Shown: piece after piece, positions 49,249 to 60,332 of the stretch | Layout: each line of letters starts with the position of its first letter | Position numbering within the stretch: the first letter of the stretch is position 1 | Origin: Diphasiastrum complanatum | Lineage: Eukaryota > Streptophyta > Lycopodiopsida > Lycopodiales > Lycopodiaceae | Direction of reading: 5' to 3' | Length of the DNA: 64,000 nucleotides | Assembly: GCA_029204225.1 (NCBI GenBank) | Contig: CM055096.1 | Span: 30,039,957-30,103,956, forward strand | The notes under the pieces: generated by a model | Seen by the model: only the letters and a program-made list of their open reading frames with translations | The model's database searches: none | What the model was told of the DNA's origin: nothing | Made by a program: the position numbers and the translations under genes

Positions 49249-50800
49249 GAGAAAAATAACTCCATGGTCCATCGCAACACGATGTATGGGTAGAGTTGTT
49301 GACTGCGAGCGGCAAGGTGCAGACTTGAATCCCAACCACTGCATAGTGACATCTTAGGAGCTTAATCCTCACTTGTTGCCCACATGGCATTGCAGGCTAT
49401 ATTTGTCATGTGTATAAAAAAAGAAACTCTAGGGAATTAGTTGAGAAGGCCATCAAATACATTCCCTTTAGTGAAAGATAAAAAAATGTTTTACTAGTAC
49501 AACAGAAGATCATTCCCCTAGCTGTGAGCACCCTAGAGGAATGGCCTTACCATAAAATAATGCTTGGTGACACTAAAAATTCAGGTCCCTAAGAACAATA
49601 GGCGAGCAAAGATAGAGCACTAAAATTCCTGTCTCTCATAGAAAAATAGGTTAGCAATGATAAGAGTCATTTCATAGGTCATCTATTGGTGGCACATGTT
49701 GGATTAATCATGTGAAACGAGACAAGGTATTACATAATATGCCAGATGGTCATTTTCTTTTAATAAACCGGCATGCTCAGGACAAAAATTAGCATTCTTG
49801 GGGTGTTGCATGCAGTTGCACAGAGTCTGGCACAGACTAGAAAAGGTAGATGCGTAAATGTCCAATTTTCCAGCTCGATGCACATTGCAGTGATGGAGTC
49901 GGTTATAACACGGTGGGCTGGCTGGCAACAAGTACATTTGTCACTTTTATTTCGGCACACTGCTTGGACCTTGGTTGAACATGCAGGAGATGCTGGGTTG
50001 GGAAATTCCTTTCATAGCGTATCTGCGTTGGAAAGTTGGAGTTGTCAGAGGTGGTGATGAGTGTGAGGTCTGGGCTATGTACACAGTGCCTTAGCTGAAC
50101 ACATAAAGTGGAAAAATATGCATAGTTTTGAGAATGGAATCTCATCTTTCTCAAAGCTTGGTTCTGAAAAAATTGAGAGTTGTATTGATTACAATATAAA
50201 AATAGTAGACATTTGTTTATTATGTTTGAATAGGTTAAAGTTCCCAAGTAGACCTTTGGGATTAATCTACATTTGGCTTTAGTTTATCTTTACATAAACA
50301 TCGATAGGGCTTTTGTTATTTATATTTACTTGAACTTTAATGGGTGAAGTGCTTTGTTCGAGCCCAGAGCCATTACAAGAAGAATTTTGTGAGCATAATT
50401 TTATGTCTCTACTTGCTCAAACAAGACCTTGAGATGTTCATAGATACAACAGTTCCTAGGTATTTGAGGTATTTATGGATACAATAGTTACCAAAAACAT
50501 CTAATATTTGAAAGTTCTCTTAGTTATCAAAGTTTTAAACCAAATTATTTTGAAGAAGACAAACTTAAAATAGAAGCATGATTCTAGATGTAATTTCAAA
50601 GAAGATTTTGAGAGCATTGGTTGGAGTTTGAGTGTCTAGGTATAGGGTTGTGCGTTATGATTGTAAAATCAGTTTTTTCTTTTTAACAAAGGAATTGTTG
50701 TCGCCTGATTGACAACAATTTTCTTAAAAAAATCTTAAACATTTTTTTTTTAAATGCATTTTCTAGGTGCCAGCAAATGCATGCTAAAAAGAAATTGTAC
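49249..50800. other. Non-coding region
   Basis: Short frames at 49704-50247 on both strands overlap each other and have no recognisable domain. A phrase near 49290-49340 (GGTAGAGTTGTTGACTGC ... GACTTGAATCCC) looks weakly like a tRNA. No supported feature is present. Confidence 0.35.
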
Positions 50801-50802
50801 AT

Positions 50803-51433
50803 TTTCACTTGTTCCTTTCGTTTAGAAGGTGCGTGTAAAAAAAATTATAAAGAAAAAAAACAAAAACTATTTTCAAATTCAAAATGCACGTTCTTCGACC
50901 TTTCCACCAGCTGCAAGGCCTTGGAGACTTTCCTTTATAAATTACATTGGTACTGTACTCAATGCAAAGGCCCTTTTGTGACCATAATGCCATGTGCTCA
51001 GATTTGCTTTTGTATTTTGAACGCACTTCCAATAGTGGAATATGCATTCAACTTTCTCTTTCCTCAAGAATCCACCAGCCTCTCTCTAGAATGTGCATTA
51101 TTTCTCTCTCCGAAACAAGCATTCTCTCTTCAAAATGTGAGTTCTCTCTCTACAAAATGTGAGTTCTCTTTTTAAGAAATGTGCTCTCTCCACCTTGTCA
51201 CCTTGGGCCTTGCAGGTTGTCAAGCTCCCACCTTCGTGCAAGGGCTTCCACCATCATACCAAGTGCCTTCGAGACAAGCCTGGCGGAAGGGCCGAGGAGC
51301 CGGCCCTTCCCTGCCGTGAATTCCGTTTTTACAATTTTTTTTTTTTTACACGCACCTTCCTGGCGAAAGGTGCTTGTAAAAAACGTAAATTTTTTTACAT
51401 GCACCTTCCGGTGTCCAGAAGGTGCATGTAAAA
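50803..51433. repeat. Terminal-inverted-repeat block with two internal hairpins
   Basis: AGAAGGTGCGTGTAAAAAAA (50824-50843) and its reverse complement TTTTTTTACACGCACCTTCC (51341-51360) bound a block of about 540 bp, like a MITE or foldback element. The right end continues into two hairpins: 51344-51358 with 51367-51381, and 51393-51408 with 51418-51433. The latter is a perfect 16-bp inverted repeat. The inside has a TTTATAAAT box and short frames but no gene I can name. Confidence 0.7.
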
Positions 51434-51662
51434 GAAATTTTGTCAAAAAAAATTTGCCCCACACATTACGTTTTGTGAGTCATCGACATTTCCTTTATAG
51501 AAATTTAAAAACTGATTTTACGGCAGGAATAATGGCAGGTCCCTAGCGTTTGGCTTCATTCTGCTTTTGTATAACTGAACGCTCAAATTTTAAGGCCTCA
51601 CCATCGGATATTTTCAGCATTCAAATCTTCACACGTTCTATATTTAACGATCAAGATCCTTG

Positions 51663-52110
51663 CACGTGTCCAATTGTGACTCGTGTCTAACATCCAAGTG
51701 AACACACTTGGGATTCCTTTGGACGTCGACGACGACGACTTCGGCCCTCGGCTCGCGTGGCAGAAGGTGCTCCATGGGTTTACAGGCACGGAGCATTTGA
51801 AGCCTTCTCACTTGGATTTATGCCACGTTGTAGAAATTATTTCCAACGGTAGATTTTCTCCACGTGGCAAAATCTGAACGCTGATAGTTGGATCTAAAGG
51901 TGGCGAGCTTTAAATCATAGCGTGCCATTAAAATAAAGGGGCTTGTGATGCCTCATTGTCTTTCTGGTCGTGCCTGGCAGGTCAGCGGCCCAGTTTTTAA
52001 TCTTATTGACACGCAATATTACACGCCCGACACCGTTGGATTTTCAGTTGAACGTTCCGATTTGTCCACGTGTTAGTAATGTATTATGAGATGCGATTTT
52101 AATACGTGGC
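51663..52110 (+). promoter_or_regulatory. Cluster of G-box/ABRE-type ACGT elements
   Basis: CACGTG occurs at 51663-51668, 51861-51866 (within CCACGTGG) and 52067-52072. TACGTGGC occurs at 52103-52110, and CTCGCGTGGC near 51752. In plants such sites bind bZIP and bHLH factors (abscisic acid, light). The cluster lies 1.1-1.6 kb before the glutaredoxin-like ORF, with no other gene between, so it may belong to its promoter. Function is inferred. Confidence 0.5.
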
Positions 52111-52197
52111 AGACATCCAAGTGGTTTGAGGGAGGATATCCCGTGCCAATAAGCCGTCACGCGTTACGCGTTCGCAGCGCCCGTTTGGCAGGAGCAG

Positions 52198-52248
52198 CAG
52201 ATGAAGAAGAAGAAGATGGAGAAGAAGAAGATGAAGAAGAAGAAGAGA
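52198..52248 (+). repeat. (GAA)n-like purine tract
   Basis: GAAGAAGAAGATGGAGAAG-type triplets give an acidic poly-Glu frame. The tract is in the presumed 5' region of the glutaredoxin-like gene, where GAA/CTT runs are common. The frame 52086-52334 over it is unlikely to be a protein. Confidence 0.6.
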
Positions 52249-53225
52249 TGGTGGGCGATGGGGCGAGAATAGGAAATAGCGATGGAATTGTTCAGAAATT
52301 TCGTGTGAGGATTGCGTGTGCCTCTAGTCTATGAGGAATGGATGCCTACATTCTGACGCAGGATTGCGTGTTCCTTTGCTCTATGCGGAATTGATGCCTT
52401 GACTCTATATCAGAATATGCATATTCACGGTATCTGTGAGCTATGGCCAGAGAAGATATATGTCAGGACTGTGCAAGTCACGTATGCTAGAAGACAGCGA
52501 TTAAAACGCCCTGTCAAAAGTATCGTTAGTCTGCTACTCACCGCTCTGGAGTTGGAGCAAATCCTAGAGCACATCCTATCCGTTTAGATTTGCTGAGGTT
52601 GGTGTTCGCAAATAGGAGTTACATGTGGAAAGACGACGCATTGAATCTGATCAGGATTCTGCGGTTGACCTGCAGAGGCTGCCAAAGTTTCTCTCGTCAT
52701 GTAACTGCTAAAAATTGTCACTGACAGAGGTTGTGCTTGTGATTCTCTGCTTCGGCCAAAATAAGAAGGCCCGAAGTTTTTCGCCTCTAAAACGTCTGGT
52801 TGATTGTCTCCAATTTTCTTCTATTTTCAGAAGAGCCCCCTTGATTATGTTCTTTGAGGTCTTCTGGGTTTGCGCAAGCGCTTTTGGTTCCAGAGGCAGA
52901 AAAATTGATTCATTAAGCAATCTCAAAAGTGCTTACTATGGTACTGTATCTCTGCAGTAGGTAGAGAGTAGTTAGAGAGGGATCTGCTTCATTCATGCTT
53001 TTCTTTCACATGAGAAGAAAATGCTGACGAGCATCTACCGCATGTATGTATTCAATGTTAGCTCTAATTTGGTTCGGTGAATCCCAGTCTCTTGTTCTCG
53101 GACTCCTCGGGCTGCATTGTAGAAACAGAGGTAGCACGTCCCAACCGAAAGACGCACCAAAGAGGCGTACCCGAAATTGGATAGAAAATTTCGGATCTAG
53201 TTGGAGTTGAAAAATCTGGGAAAAA

Positions 53226-55183
53226 ATGGGTTGCGCTTCTTCTCATGAGTATGTGCAAAGTGGGAAGAAGACGAAGAAAAGATGGATTGCTCCAGAATCA
53301 CATGATTTGCTCCATGGAAAGCACCTTACGTCGTCCTTCATCCACAGTGCCGAAGCTTTGGACCAAAAGCTCCAATTCAGATCGTCAATTTCCCAATCAG
53401 AAGCTAGAATTGCGATGACGAATGCTCCTTATTTGCCAAAGCTGGAATCTCTAGAAAAAGATCATGGATATGAGAGAACGCGCAGTTTGAAATTTGCAAA
53501 TGATTTGCTGACGAATCAGATTTTGGAAACGAATGCCACTTCAACGAAGATCGGAACATTTTCTGGTCCTATGAAACTTAACCGTGAGTTGTCGAATGAA
53601 CCAGAAGTTATTGATGTTTGCGAGCTCATGGAAGGATTAGAAGACGCAGAAGATCTGAGTTGCTCTTCTTTCAGAATACCCAGAACAGACAAGCATCAAA
53701 CGCACAATAGGTCCAGTTCATTGAGTAATGTGCCAAGTCCTCGGGATGTTGCCAATACGAAACCACCTGTTGATTCAGAATCTCGAAGAAAGAGGCATTC
53801 ACTTTCCCAGTCGCATCGACAACGTACAAAGTTCCATTCTTTTGTTCTAGGAAATCCTAAAGCGAAGAATTCTCCTTCTGGTGATACATCACAAATCCAA
53901 GATACCGTTACCGTGATCAAAGAAGTCATTGAGAGCCAGAAGCCTCAACGTGCCGGTGTAGTTATTAAGAAACTTTCTGATTCTTTAAGTTTTATACGTG
54001 CAGAATCACGTAAGCATTCTAGTCAAGTTACCCAAATCGGCATTTCAGACCTGTTACCGGACCAGGTCGGCTCTCTCGGTAGGGTTGATGTCAGCGAGAA
54101 AAGTCAGGAACATCAGTTTTCAAATAAAAGCATGATCACAGACCATTCAATGAAATCTTTGGACTCAACCACAAGCTTCGCTTTTGAGTCATCTTCTAAG
54201 AATTCCTTGAAAGATGATGAGATTCTCAGCGCGGATGCTGTGGATGAGTTTTCTTTTAGCACTCAGAGTCATTTGAAGGAAGCGCGGGATAAGTCGGCGC
54301 ACCTTGCCCCAGGAGACGATGTGGTTTCCAAAGGAGATAGTTTGTTGGAAGGATTTTTGGAAGGTCCTAGTTTTGATGGGAATTCCGCCTTGTTTCCAAG
54401 TATTCCCTTACAGAGCATGAAATATGTGAATCTAAGCGATTTTGAAAAGTTAATACCTCCTAGGGGAGAGAACAGAGTGGTCCTATATGCAACTAGCTCT
54501 TCTGAATCACGCAAGACTTACGAGGATTGCAACCTTGTTAGGCAGATCCTTTGCAGCTATAATCTAGATATGGATGAAAGAGATCTTTCGCTTCATCCAG
54601 AATTCAAGCACGAATTACAGATAATACTGCAGAAGACTAGTACTGTTTCCGTTCCAAGGTTATTCATCAAGGGCAGGTATTGGTTTTGGCATATATAAAC
54701 TACCATTTTGTTATTGATCTTTGACGCGTTACGTACTTGAAGCTTTTGATACCTTTCATTCAACAAAAGTTAGCCTGGTCAGGATATGATTGATTTTCTG
54801 TGGCACCTAGTAAATTTGTCTGCGAATAGAGCAGATGGCCGCATTTTGCATGACTTGACAATTAAGATTTTGCAGACAAAGTGTTTTTTTGGATTGAAGA
54901 ATCGCCTTAAATTCGCATTGTTTCTGGATCTTGTTGTTTCTACAGGCACATTGGAGGTGTAGAAGAAGTTTGCCTTTTACATACGGCAAAAGCACTTGAG
55001 AGGTTGCTACAAATTTTTTCATCAGAGTACATAAAAGCACTTTGTGTGTGTTGTGGTGGAACCCGTACTCTTCAGTGTCTGGGATGCAACGGGATGTGCC
55101 TTATTAAAACTGAAGAAGGCGATGTAATATCTTGCAGTGAATGCGAAAAGAAAGGGTGGATAATGTGCCCTATCTGCTCTTAA
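53226..55183 (+). CDS. Glutaredoxin-like protein with N-terminal MGCASS and C-terminal zinc-ribbon
   Basis: Exons 53226-54676 and 54946-55183 join in phase (AAGGGCAG|GT ... CTACAG|GCAC) and encode 562 residues. The N-terminus MGCASS is a classic N-myristoylation and palmitoylation site, so the protein is probably membrane-attached. Residues 7-400 are Ser/Lys-rich and probably disordered. A glutaredoxin fold follows from about 417: RVVLYATSSSESRKTYEDC, then the conserved VSVPRLFIKGR..IGGVEEV with the cis-Pro near 477. The C-terminal 50 residues hold four CxxC pairs (CVCC, CLGC, CSEC, CPIC), a zinc-ribbon or DnaJ-like module. This order matches the plant-specific glutaredoxin family proteins related to animal GRXCR1. 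At the usual CxxC active site the first Cys is absent (YEDC), so classical thiol-disulphide oxidoreductase activity is unlikely; an FeS, scaffold or regulatory role is more probable. Apparently intact. Confidence 0.9.
54677..54945 (+). other. Intron of the glutaredoxin-like gene
   Basis: A 269-bp intron with donor G|GTATTG and acceptor TTTCTACAG|G. It interrupts the codon for the Arg after KG in the conserved IKGR..IGG block. Without splicing the frame would end after six extra residues. Confidence 0.9.
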
Positions 55184-56930
55184 GAGCAATTGCTTACTGG
55201 AAATTACCTTGATGATTCAACTTCACACCCTCAACCGTGTGCCCTCCCTTTGAAGAGGACTCCTACACGAATTGGTTGCTAAAATGATAGTTATATCTCA
55301 CAGAATGCACAATCAATATCTGATCAACAAGCAACCGAGCAATCTATTATGCGTATTGCAACAAAGGAGTATAATTTAAGGGTTGATTCAACGCCCAACA
55401 GGCTTGAGTATGGATGCGCACACGAAAACTTTTTCTGCACTGGGTTTGATTCTATTGGGCAAAAGCCCTCTCTGACGTCCAATTTGGTGCAACTATAGAA
55501 ACGTGTGGAAGGAAATTGCCAATCATATCCAATTTGGTGACGAGTAGTATGGGGAGCTAGAATTGCGCAGCAAGGAAAAGATCACATACTGCTTCGTGAC
55601 TCGTCCATGCATGTGGAGTGAGTATGCAGACATATCCACCACATTACAAAAGTAGGTGGGGCATTAGCTGCTGGATCTTGGCTGGATCAAGAGGATTTTG
55701 AACCCATTAGCCCACTGCATGACAGTGGAGGGACACGCTCTTACATAACATTACATGGGTTGATTGCAGTGGCGACAAAAAAACGTGAACCCAAAAGAGC
55801 TTTATGTTGGGTATCTGAAATTGGTAACAGCTAATACAAGGGCAGTTTAGACAATAATGTCCAATTCTCTAAACTACAAGATTCCAATTATTGGTAGTTT
55901 TTGGACTTTGGATGGTGAAGGTAGTTCAGTTAAAAAGTATTGAAAAGCCTGCCTTGTGAATATTAAACTATTGGTCACAAGATCAATGGGGAATTCTTGG
56001 TTGAGTGAAGAGGGAAAAGATTTGCTGTTCTAAAAGTAGCAATAATACACGGGTTGTGCAGGACGTAGTTCACATATGTGGTATTTGTCTTTGGCAATGC
56101 TGTCATTTTTGTACATTCTGATGCTTAATATATTTTATGTATGTGAAATAGCTCGTATTTGGTACATAAAATTGATTGGTTCTGACTTTTTTGGAACTGT
56201 TTGGCATCGGGAAAGCAACTAAACTAAGCTCTCGCCGGGTTTATTCAAGTTTTGAAACCTGCATTGCCAAACAGTAAGCTTCTCCTCAATCTCTGTCGTG
56301 TTCTTAAATGTGGAAATATTTTCCAGATTACGGATTATTCAATTTGACGTGTGATTAATCCGTAGGCCCCACCGTGCCGTCAGTGTGCCGTGTGGCATGG
56401 ACAAATGCCAGACGAGTGTTTTAGAGTTTTTTTTCATTTTTTTTAGATGTCAGCAGCACACATGCACCGGAATAACTTTGCCGGTTTCAAAAAGGCTGGA
56501 TGTGTAGGTGCAGTCATGAGAGCACTAGCAGGCAAACAATTTTTTTGGCGGTTCCAAACGTTAGAGCATGTGCATGTGCGTGTGCATGTGCGGGCACCAC
56601 ACACATCCACGCAAATGTTTTAAGAGAATTAGTATGACTCATATATATGTGAAAGTAATATCCCTGCAAATGATAGGAAAACCCATGATCATACAAGAAG
56701 ATTAAAGTATTTAAAATAATATCGGAGAACGACAAAAATGAATTAAGCTAATCAATAGTTTAATAAAATTTAAAATAGTAAGCTAATCACTCAAAACCAA
56801 CTGCCTGATGTAAATCACTAACTAAATAAATCCAATAATAGGTATGCAGGAAGCTTTGAAGAAGCCGCTCCTACAAACTGAGCCCATTGAAGAATATTAT
56901 TAAATTTCTTGTGAAAACAACCATATGTTT
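55184..56930. other. 3' flank and non-coding region
   Basis: The 3' side of the glutaredoxin-like gene. No coding frame is supported. A short CATGTGCATGTGCGTGTGCATGTGCG repeat, in pieces, lies at about 56568-56595. Confidence 0.45.
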
Positions 56931-57341
56931 TCAAGGCAAAGGGGATGAAATCTTCACCGGGTGCGCGATCATTAAAATCTCGCTCCTTTTCTTGAGTTGC
57001 GTGAGATGCATTTGCGTGGTGGAAGAACGACTAAGGAAATCTTGACGAGAGGGATCAGCAATGACATCTCCTAGAGTACGAACTCCCTCACGTGAGAGAA
57101 CAATGTCAACTCGACGTCGTGAGGATTGTGAGAAAGGCCCTAGTAAAATGTGTGTCTGTTCTCGAACAACATGAAAAGCACTATCATGAGCAATAGCAGC
57201 AAGGGCATCAGGAATGGAATAATGTGAGACAATATGTTCTCCACCTGAAGGGCACTGCATAAAATGAGTACCCAAGGAACCCAACACATGCCCACATGAA
57301 CACTTAGAGAGACCAATTAACATTGGATGTGGAAGTCCCAA
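56931..57341 (-). pseudogene. LINE-like reverse-transcriptase C-terminal fragment (tentative)
   Basis: The 136-codon frame contains KCSCGHVLGSLGTHFMQCPS, then HYSIPDALAAIAHDS and SSRRRVDIVLSREGV. A Cys-x-Cys-Gly ... His ... Cys knuckle followed by a region with R-R-R-V-D-I-V is found at the C-termini of several non-LTR retrotransposon polyproteins in plants and algae. There it resembles a zinc knuckle with a nuclease-like tail. No RT domain is attached here, and the frame has no intact partner. The call is from pattern memory and is uncertain. Confidence 0.5.
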
Positions 57342-57929
57342 TCTGGTTCAAAGGGCAGTTCTAAACAAGTCATCGCTGAAACGCAAGAGAGGAAGAACTG
57401 GACGTGCAACCCTGCAGGATAAAAAAACATGTGAAACCTTGAACAACTGCAAATTACTTATAGGATAAAGAAACATGTGTCAATCAAACAAACTTGGGCA
57501 AAAACTTTGGGCACGTTTTTGTGAATCAAATATTAATTTTTTGAATAAAAATAACATTTGGCTGTGATTGAGCTGGGGCCAAAGGTAAAGTTTTTTATTT
57601 TTTGGAGAATAAAACCTTCCAAGTCTTGGGAGGACACTATCTGAAAGATAGAGAAGGCTCCCCATGCTGAGGTTTAATTCAGCACACTGGCTCATTCTTG
57701 TTGAATGCTTAAACAAATTTAAGAATGTAGGTCAGTAGTGTCTGTCTACACTCTGGAAGATTGTAGATTTGATCAAGCAGCAGTAGCCGCCAGTCAGAAT
57801 CGAACTCTATTTGGGTACATCGAACTGATTGCCTCGTGCTAAGAAACATATCAATTGAACACCAGAGAAATAGAGGTTCGAAGAGAGTGCGAACACGAAT
57901 GAGAATCCTCTTGGGTTTCGTTTTGTGTA
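57342..57929. other. Non-coding sequence
   Basis: No recognisable gene. The right part (about 57800-57929) may be a further degenerate piece of the copia fragment that follows. Confidence 0.35.
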
Positions 57930-58528
57930 TCCATTCACTCAAGAAGGAATCCTTGCTCCACCTTTTCATCTAGCTTCTTTCTCTTCTTGTTTAGAATGTG
58001 TGCATATGCTACACATCCGAAGATACGTACATGAGAGAGTTTTGTTTGTTGCCCCACCACACCTCATGTGGAGTAGTGTGAGGAATTCCAGATTTGTCTA
58101 TCTTGTTCTATAGGTAGGTGGATGTAGGTACTGCTTCAGCCCATAACGATCTTGATGCCTTTAAGTAGGCCATCATGCATCACGTTGCTTCCATGAGAGT
58201 TCTATTTTTCCTCTCAGCAACGCCATTGTGTTGTGGTGTATACGCTGCAGTCTTCCTGTGAAGGATGTCGCAACTGCTACGGAAATCAACAAATCGGTTG
58301 GAAATATATTCTACACCTCTGTTGGTTCGTATCTGCCTGAATTTATTTTCAGTCCACGTCTCTGCCCAATTTACACATTCTATAAATTTGTCAAGTGTCT
58401 CTGACTTGTTGTGGATGAAATAGACAACTGCAAACTTACTGAAATCATCAATGAAGGTGATATAGTATCTTGAGCCTCCAAATGTATCAACTCCAGGATT
58501 TTTGTTACCCTGAAGGAGTCCTTTGTGA

Positions 58529-58532
<4 letters not shown>
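57930..58532 (-). pseudogene. Copia integrase fragment, same family as 17.2-22.6 kb
   Basis: The minus strand encodes broken integrase pieces: a C-terminal VRIFGCVAYAHI-like block near 57990-58030, an MCYRNRTLMEAT-like block near 58190 and an HNGVAERK-like region. It aligns with 19790-20390 along its length, at clearly diverged sequence. It ends exactly where a (CT)n tract and the Penelope-like unit begin at 58533, so that unit was inserted into this copia copy. Confidence 0.8.

Positions 58533-58569
<37 letters not shown>
58533..58569. repeat. (CT)n tract, about 18 units
   Basis: An uninterrupted CT run at the left boundary of the Penelope-like unit. It equals the left boundary of the second copy at 63129-63252, where the run is about 62 units long. 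Confidence 0.95.
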
Positions 58570-58571
<2 letters not shown>

Positions 58572-59290
58572 GGATGCTCTTTTGTTCAGTTTCACCCTAC
58601 TGCATTAACAAAAAAGTGGACAGATATTCATGTACCGCTACTTCAAACTTGCAAGGTTTTTTTATTGTACCCGTGCATATGATGAAGTTCCATTCTTAAC
58701 TTAGAGGATTTCTCACAAAAATTTGAAATGGTTTGGTCTGTTTAAAATAATTTGGAGAGAAATGGAATTTCTCGCTCTCACTCACTCCTTCCAAGTTACT
58801 ACCTTATTGGGCACTATAAGTGCATGCTCTTTTCAACCCTTTTGCTTTACAACACTGGTGAAGAACTTTGTCCTATGTCACTCTCTGAAAGTGCACCCTA
58901 CCTACCTAAGGATCAACAATTTGATAGCTTACGGTATGTATTTGCTTCTCTCTTACACTCCTCTCGTATTTACTCTACTTTTCGAAGAAGGATGCTTTAA
59001 TAATGTTCTGCTTTGATATGCCATTCATCACTCTAAACCATGTAAGGGCTGTGATAGGTTAAAAACGCAGCAATGACACTTTTTGATTCTTGAAACCATA
59101 CATCCTGCCTCAATAGGCAGCGATGGACAGTTTTGGTTATGTGATAATCTTCTAAAACTGTAGGTGATGGCAATGACATAATTTCGATTTTTCCATGCTA
59201 TAACTTGCTCTTTATGGCTTAGAAGGCAACGATGGGGGGTTGCCTCACTCCTACACATACTACATGCACTTTTTATGAATAGAATGGGCG

Positions 59291-59577
59291 CTGTCCAGCG
59301 ATGGACAGATCGCCGCATACTGTCCAAAATATGAGTGCAATATTGTTATGTTCTATCCAGTGATGGATAGCATAGGCATGATGGACTCACACTTTCTCAC
59401 CAATTTACACATAAAGACCCTGCTATTCCAGAGATGGATAGGAGAGGCATTCCGTTTTCAAATATTAATATTGTAAATTCATTTATGGCTAACTGTCCAG
59501 CGATGGACCATAAACTTATGCTATCTGTTCATAGACTTCTTCACTTTAAAAGCCTCCTTCAACTAGCGATGGAAGGA
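59291..59577 (+). ncRNA. Array of GNRA-tetraloop hairpins in the element leader
   Basis: Five hairpins occur 62-71 bp apart, with loops at 59298 (GCGA), 59360 (GTGA), 59431 (GAGA), 59500 (GCGA) and 59566 (GCGA). All are GNRA tetraloops closed by A-T. Stems: CTGTCCA/TGGACAG (59291-59308), CTATCCA/TGGATAG (59353-59370), CTA-TCCA/TGGATAG with one bulge (59423-59441), GTCCA/TGGAC with outer TTTATGG/CCATAAA (59482-59514), and TCCTTC/GAAGGA (59555-59577). Paired changes keep the stems. Weak related motifs lie at 59120 and 59229. The start of the same array is at 63975-63997 in the second copy. No known RNA family is claimed. Confidence 0.6.
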
Positions 59578-60332
59578 TGGACACATTTAAGCTTAGCTCT
59601 TACATATGTGCTCTCTTTACAAGTGTTCATAGATAACTGGATCTCATAGTATTAAACTAATGATATCTCATGTTGTAGCTTCATTATACTGCTCCGGCTT
59701 CGTCAGAATATTACTTGGTTCGTTCTTGAACCGACAACTCGCTACTGCAAGGTATGCAACCAACTAGATCTCCGCAATGCAAGTTAAATAACATAGTCAG
59801 GAGATGTCTTGTAAGTGCTTTCTACATAACTCTTTGTAGCAATATGCTCACTCCACGGTTTCTTGGCTTGCTTATGATCTAAAAGAGTTAGAACTCATTC
59901 GCTTAAGAACTACTATGGCTGCCTCTCAAGAAGCTACATCTACAACCATTTAGGCACGCTTTCCGAGTTTAAATAAACTCTTCACAACTTCGGTAAGTAT
60001 GGTAGTTTTCAGTTCCATTATGGCTATCATATACCATTACTCTACACAAATTCACTTTTTCTTTCCGGTTTCCTATTTTCCTTGTTCGAAAATAAGTAAC
60101 GACATAAGACCACACTCAAATCAAACTAAAATACCTTGAAATAAGAATTTGTCACCAAAAGTAATAGTAAGGATTCCAGTATTATGATCTTAGACAGCAT
60201 GGATATGCGTGAGAATCATAGCCAAGTCCCTTTTGTTCCTACTAGAAGCATTGAGTTTAAATCTACTCTTACTTCTTACAAGCTCTGAAGTCGCCCTTCT
60301 GTTAGTTTCCTTGCACCGATACCTATTGATCT
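59578..60332 (+). other. Leader between hairpin array and reverse-transcriptase frame
   Basis: No coding signal is clear. MAASQEATSTTI (from about 59916) is a short frame ended by a stop. The sequence is probably untranslated leader or a decayed N-terminal region. Confidence 0.35.

Noticed and set aside
49260-49350. tRNA-like phrase with GGTAGAGTTG and GACTTGAATCCC
   Set aside because: It does not fold into a cloverleaf that I can draw, and the A and B boxes are poor. At best it is a tRNA-derived SINE scrap.
50777-51175. 132-codon plus-strand frame inside the TIR block
   Set aside because: Composition follows local Phe/Ser-rich low complexity, and no domain or splice context supports it.
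52086-52334. 82-codon acidic frame upstream of the glutaredoxin-like gene
   Set aside because: Its acidic run comes from a GAA-rich tract in a probable leader or promoter, and no conserved feature is present.
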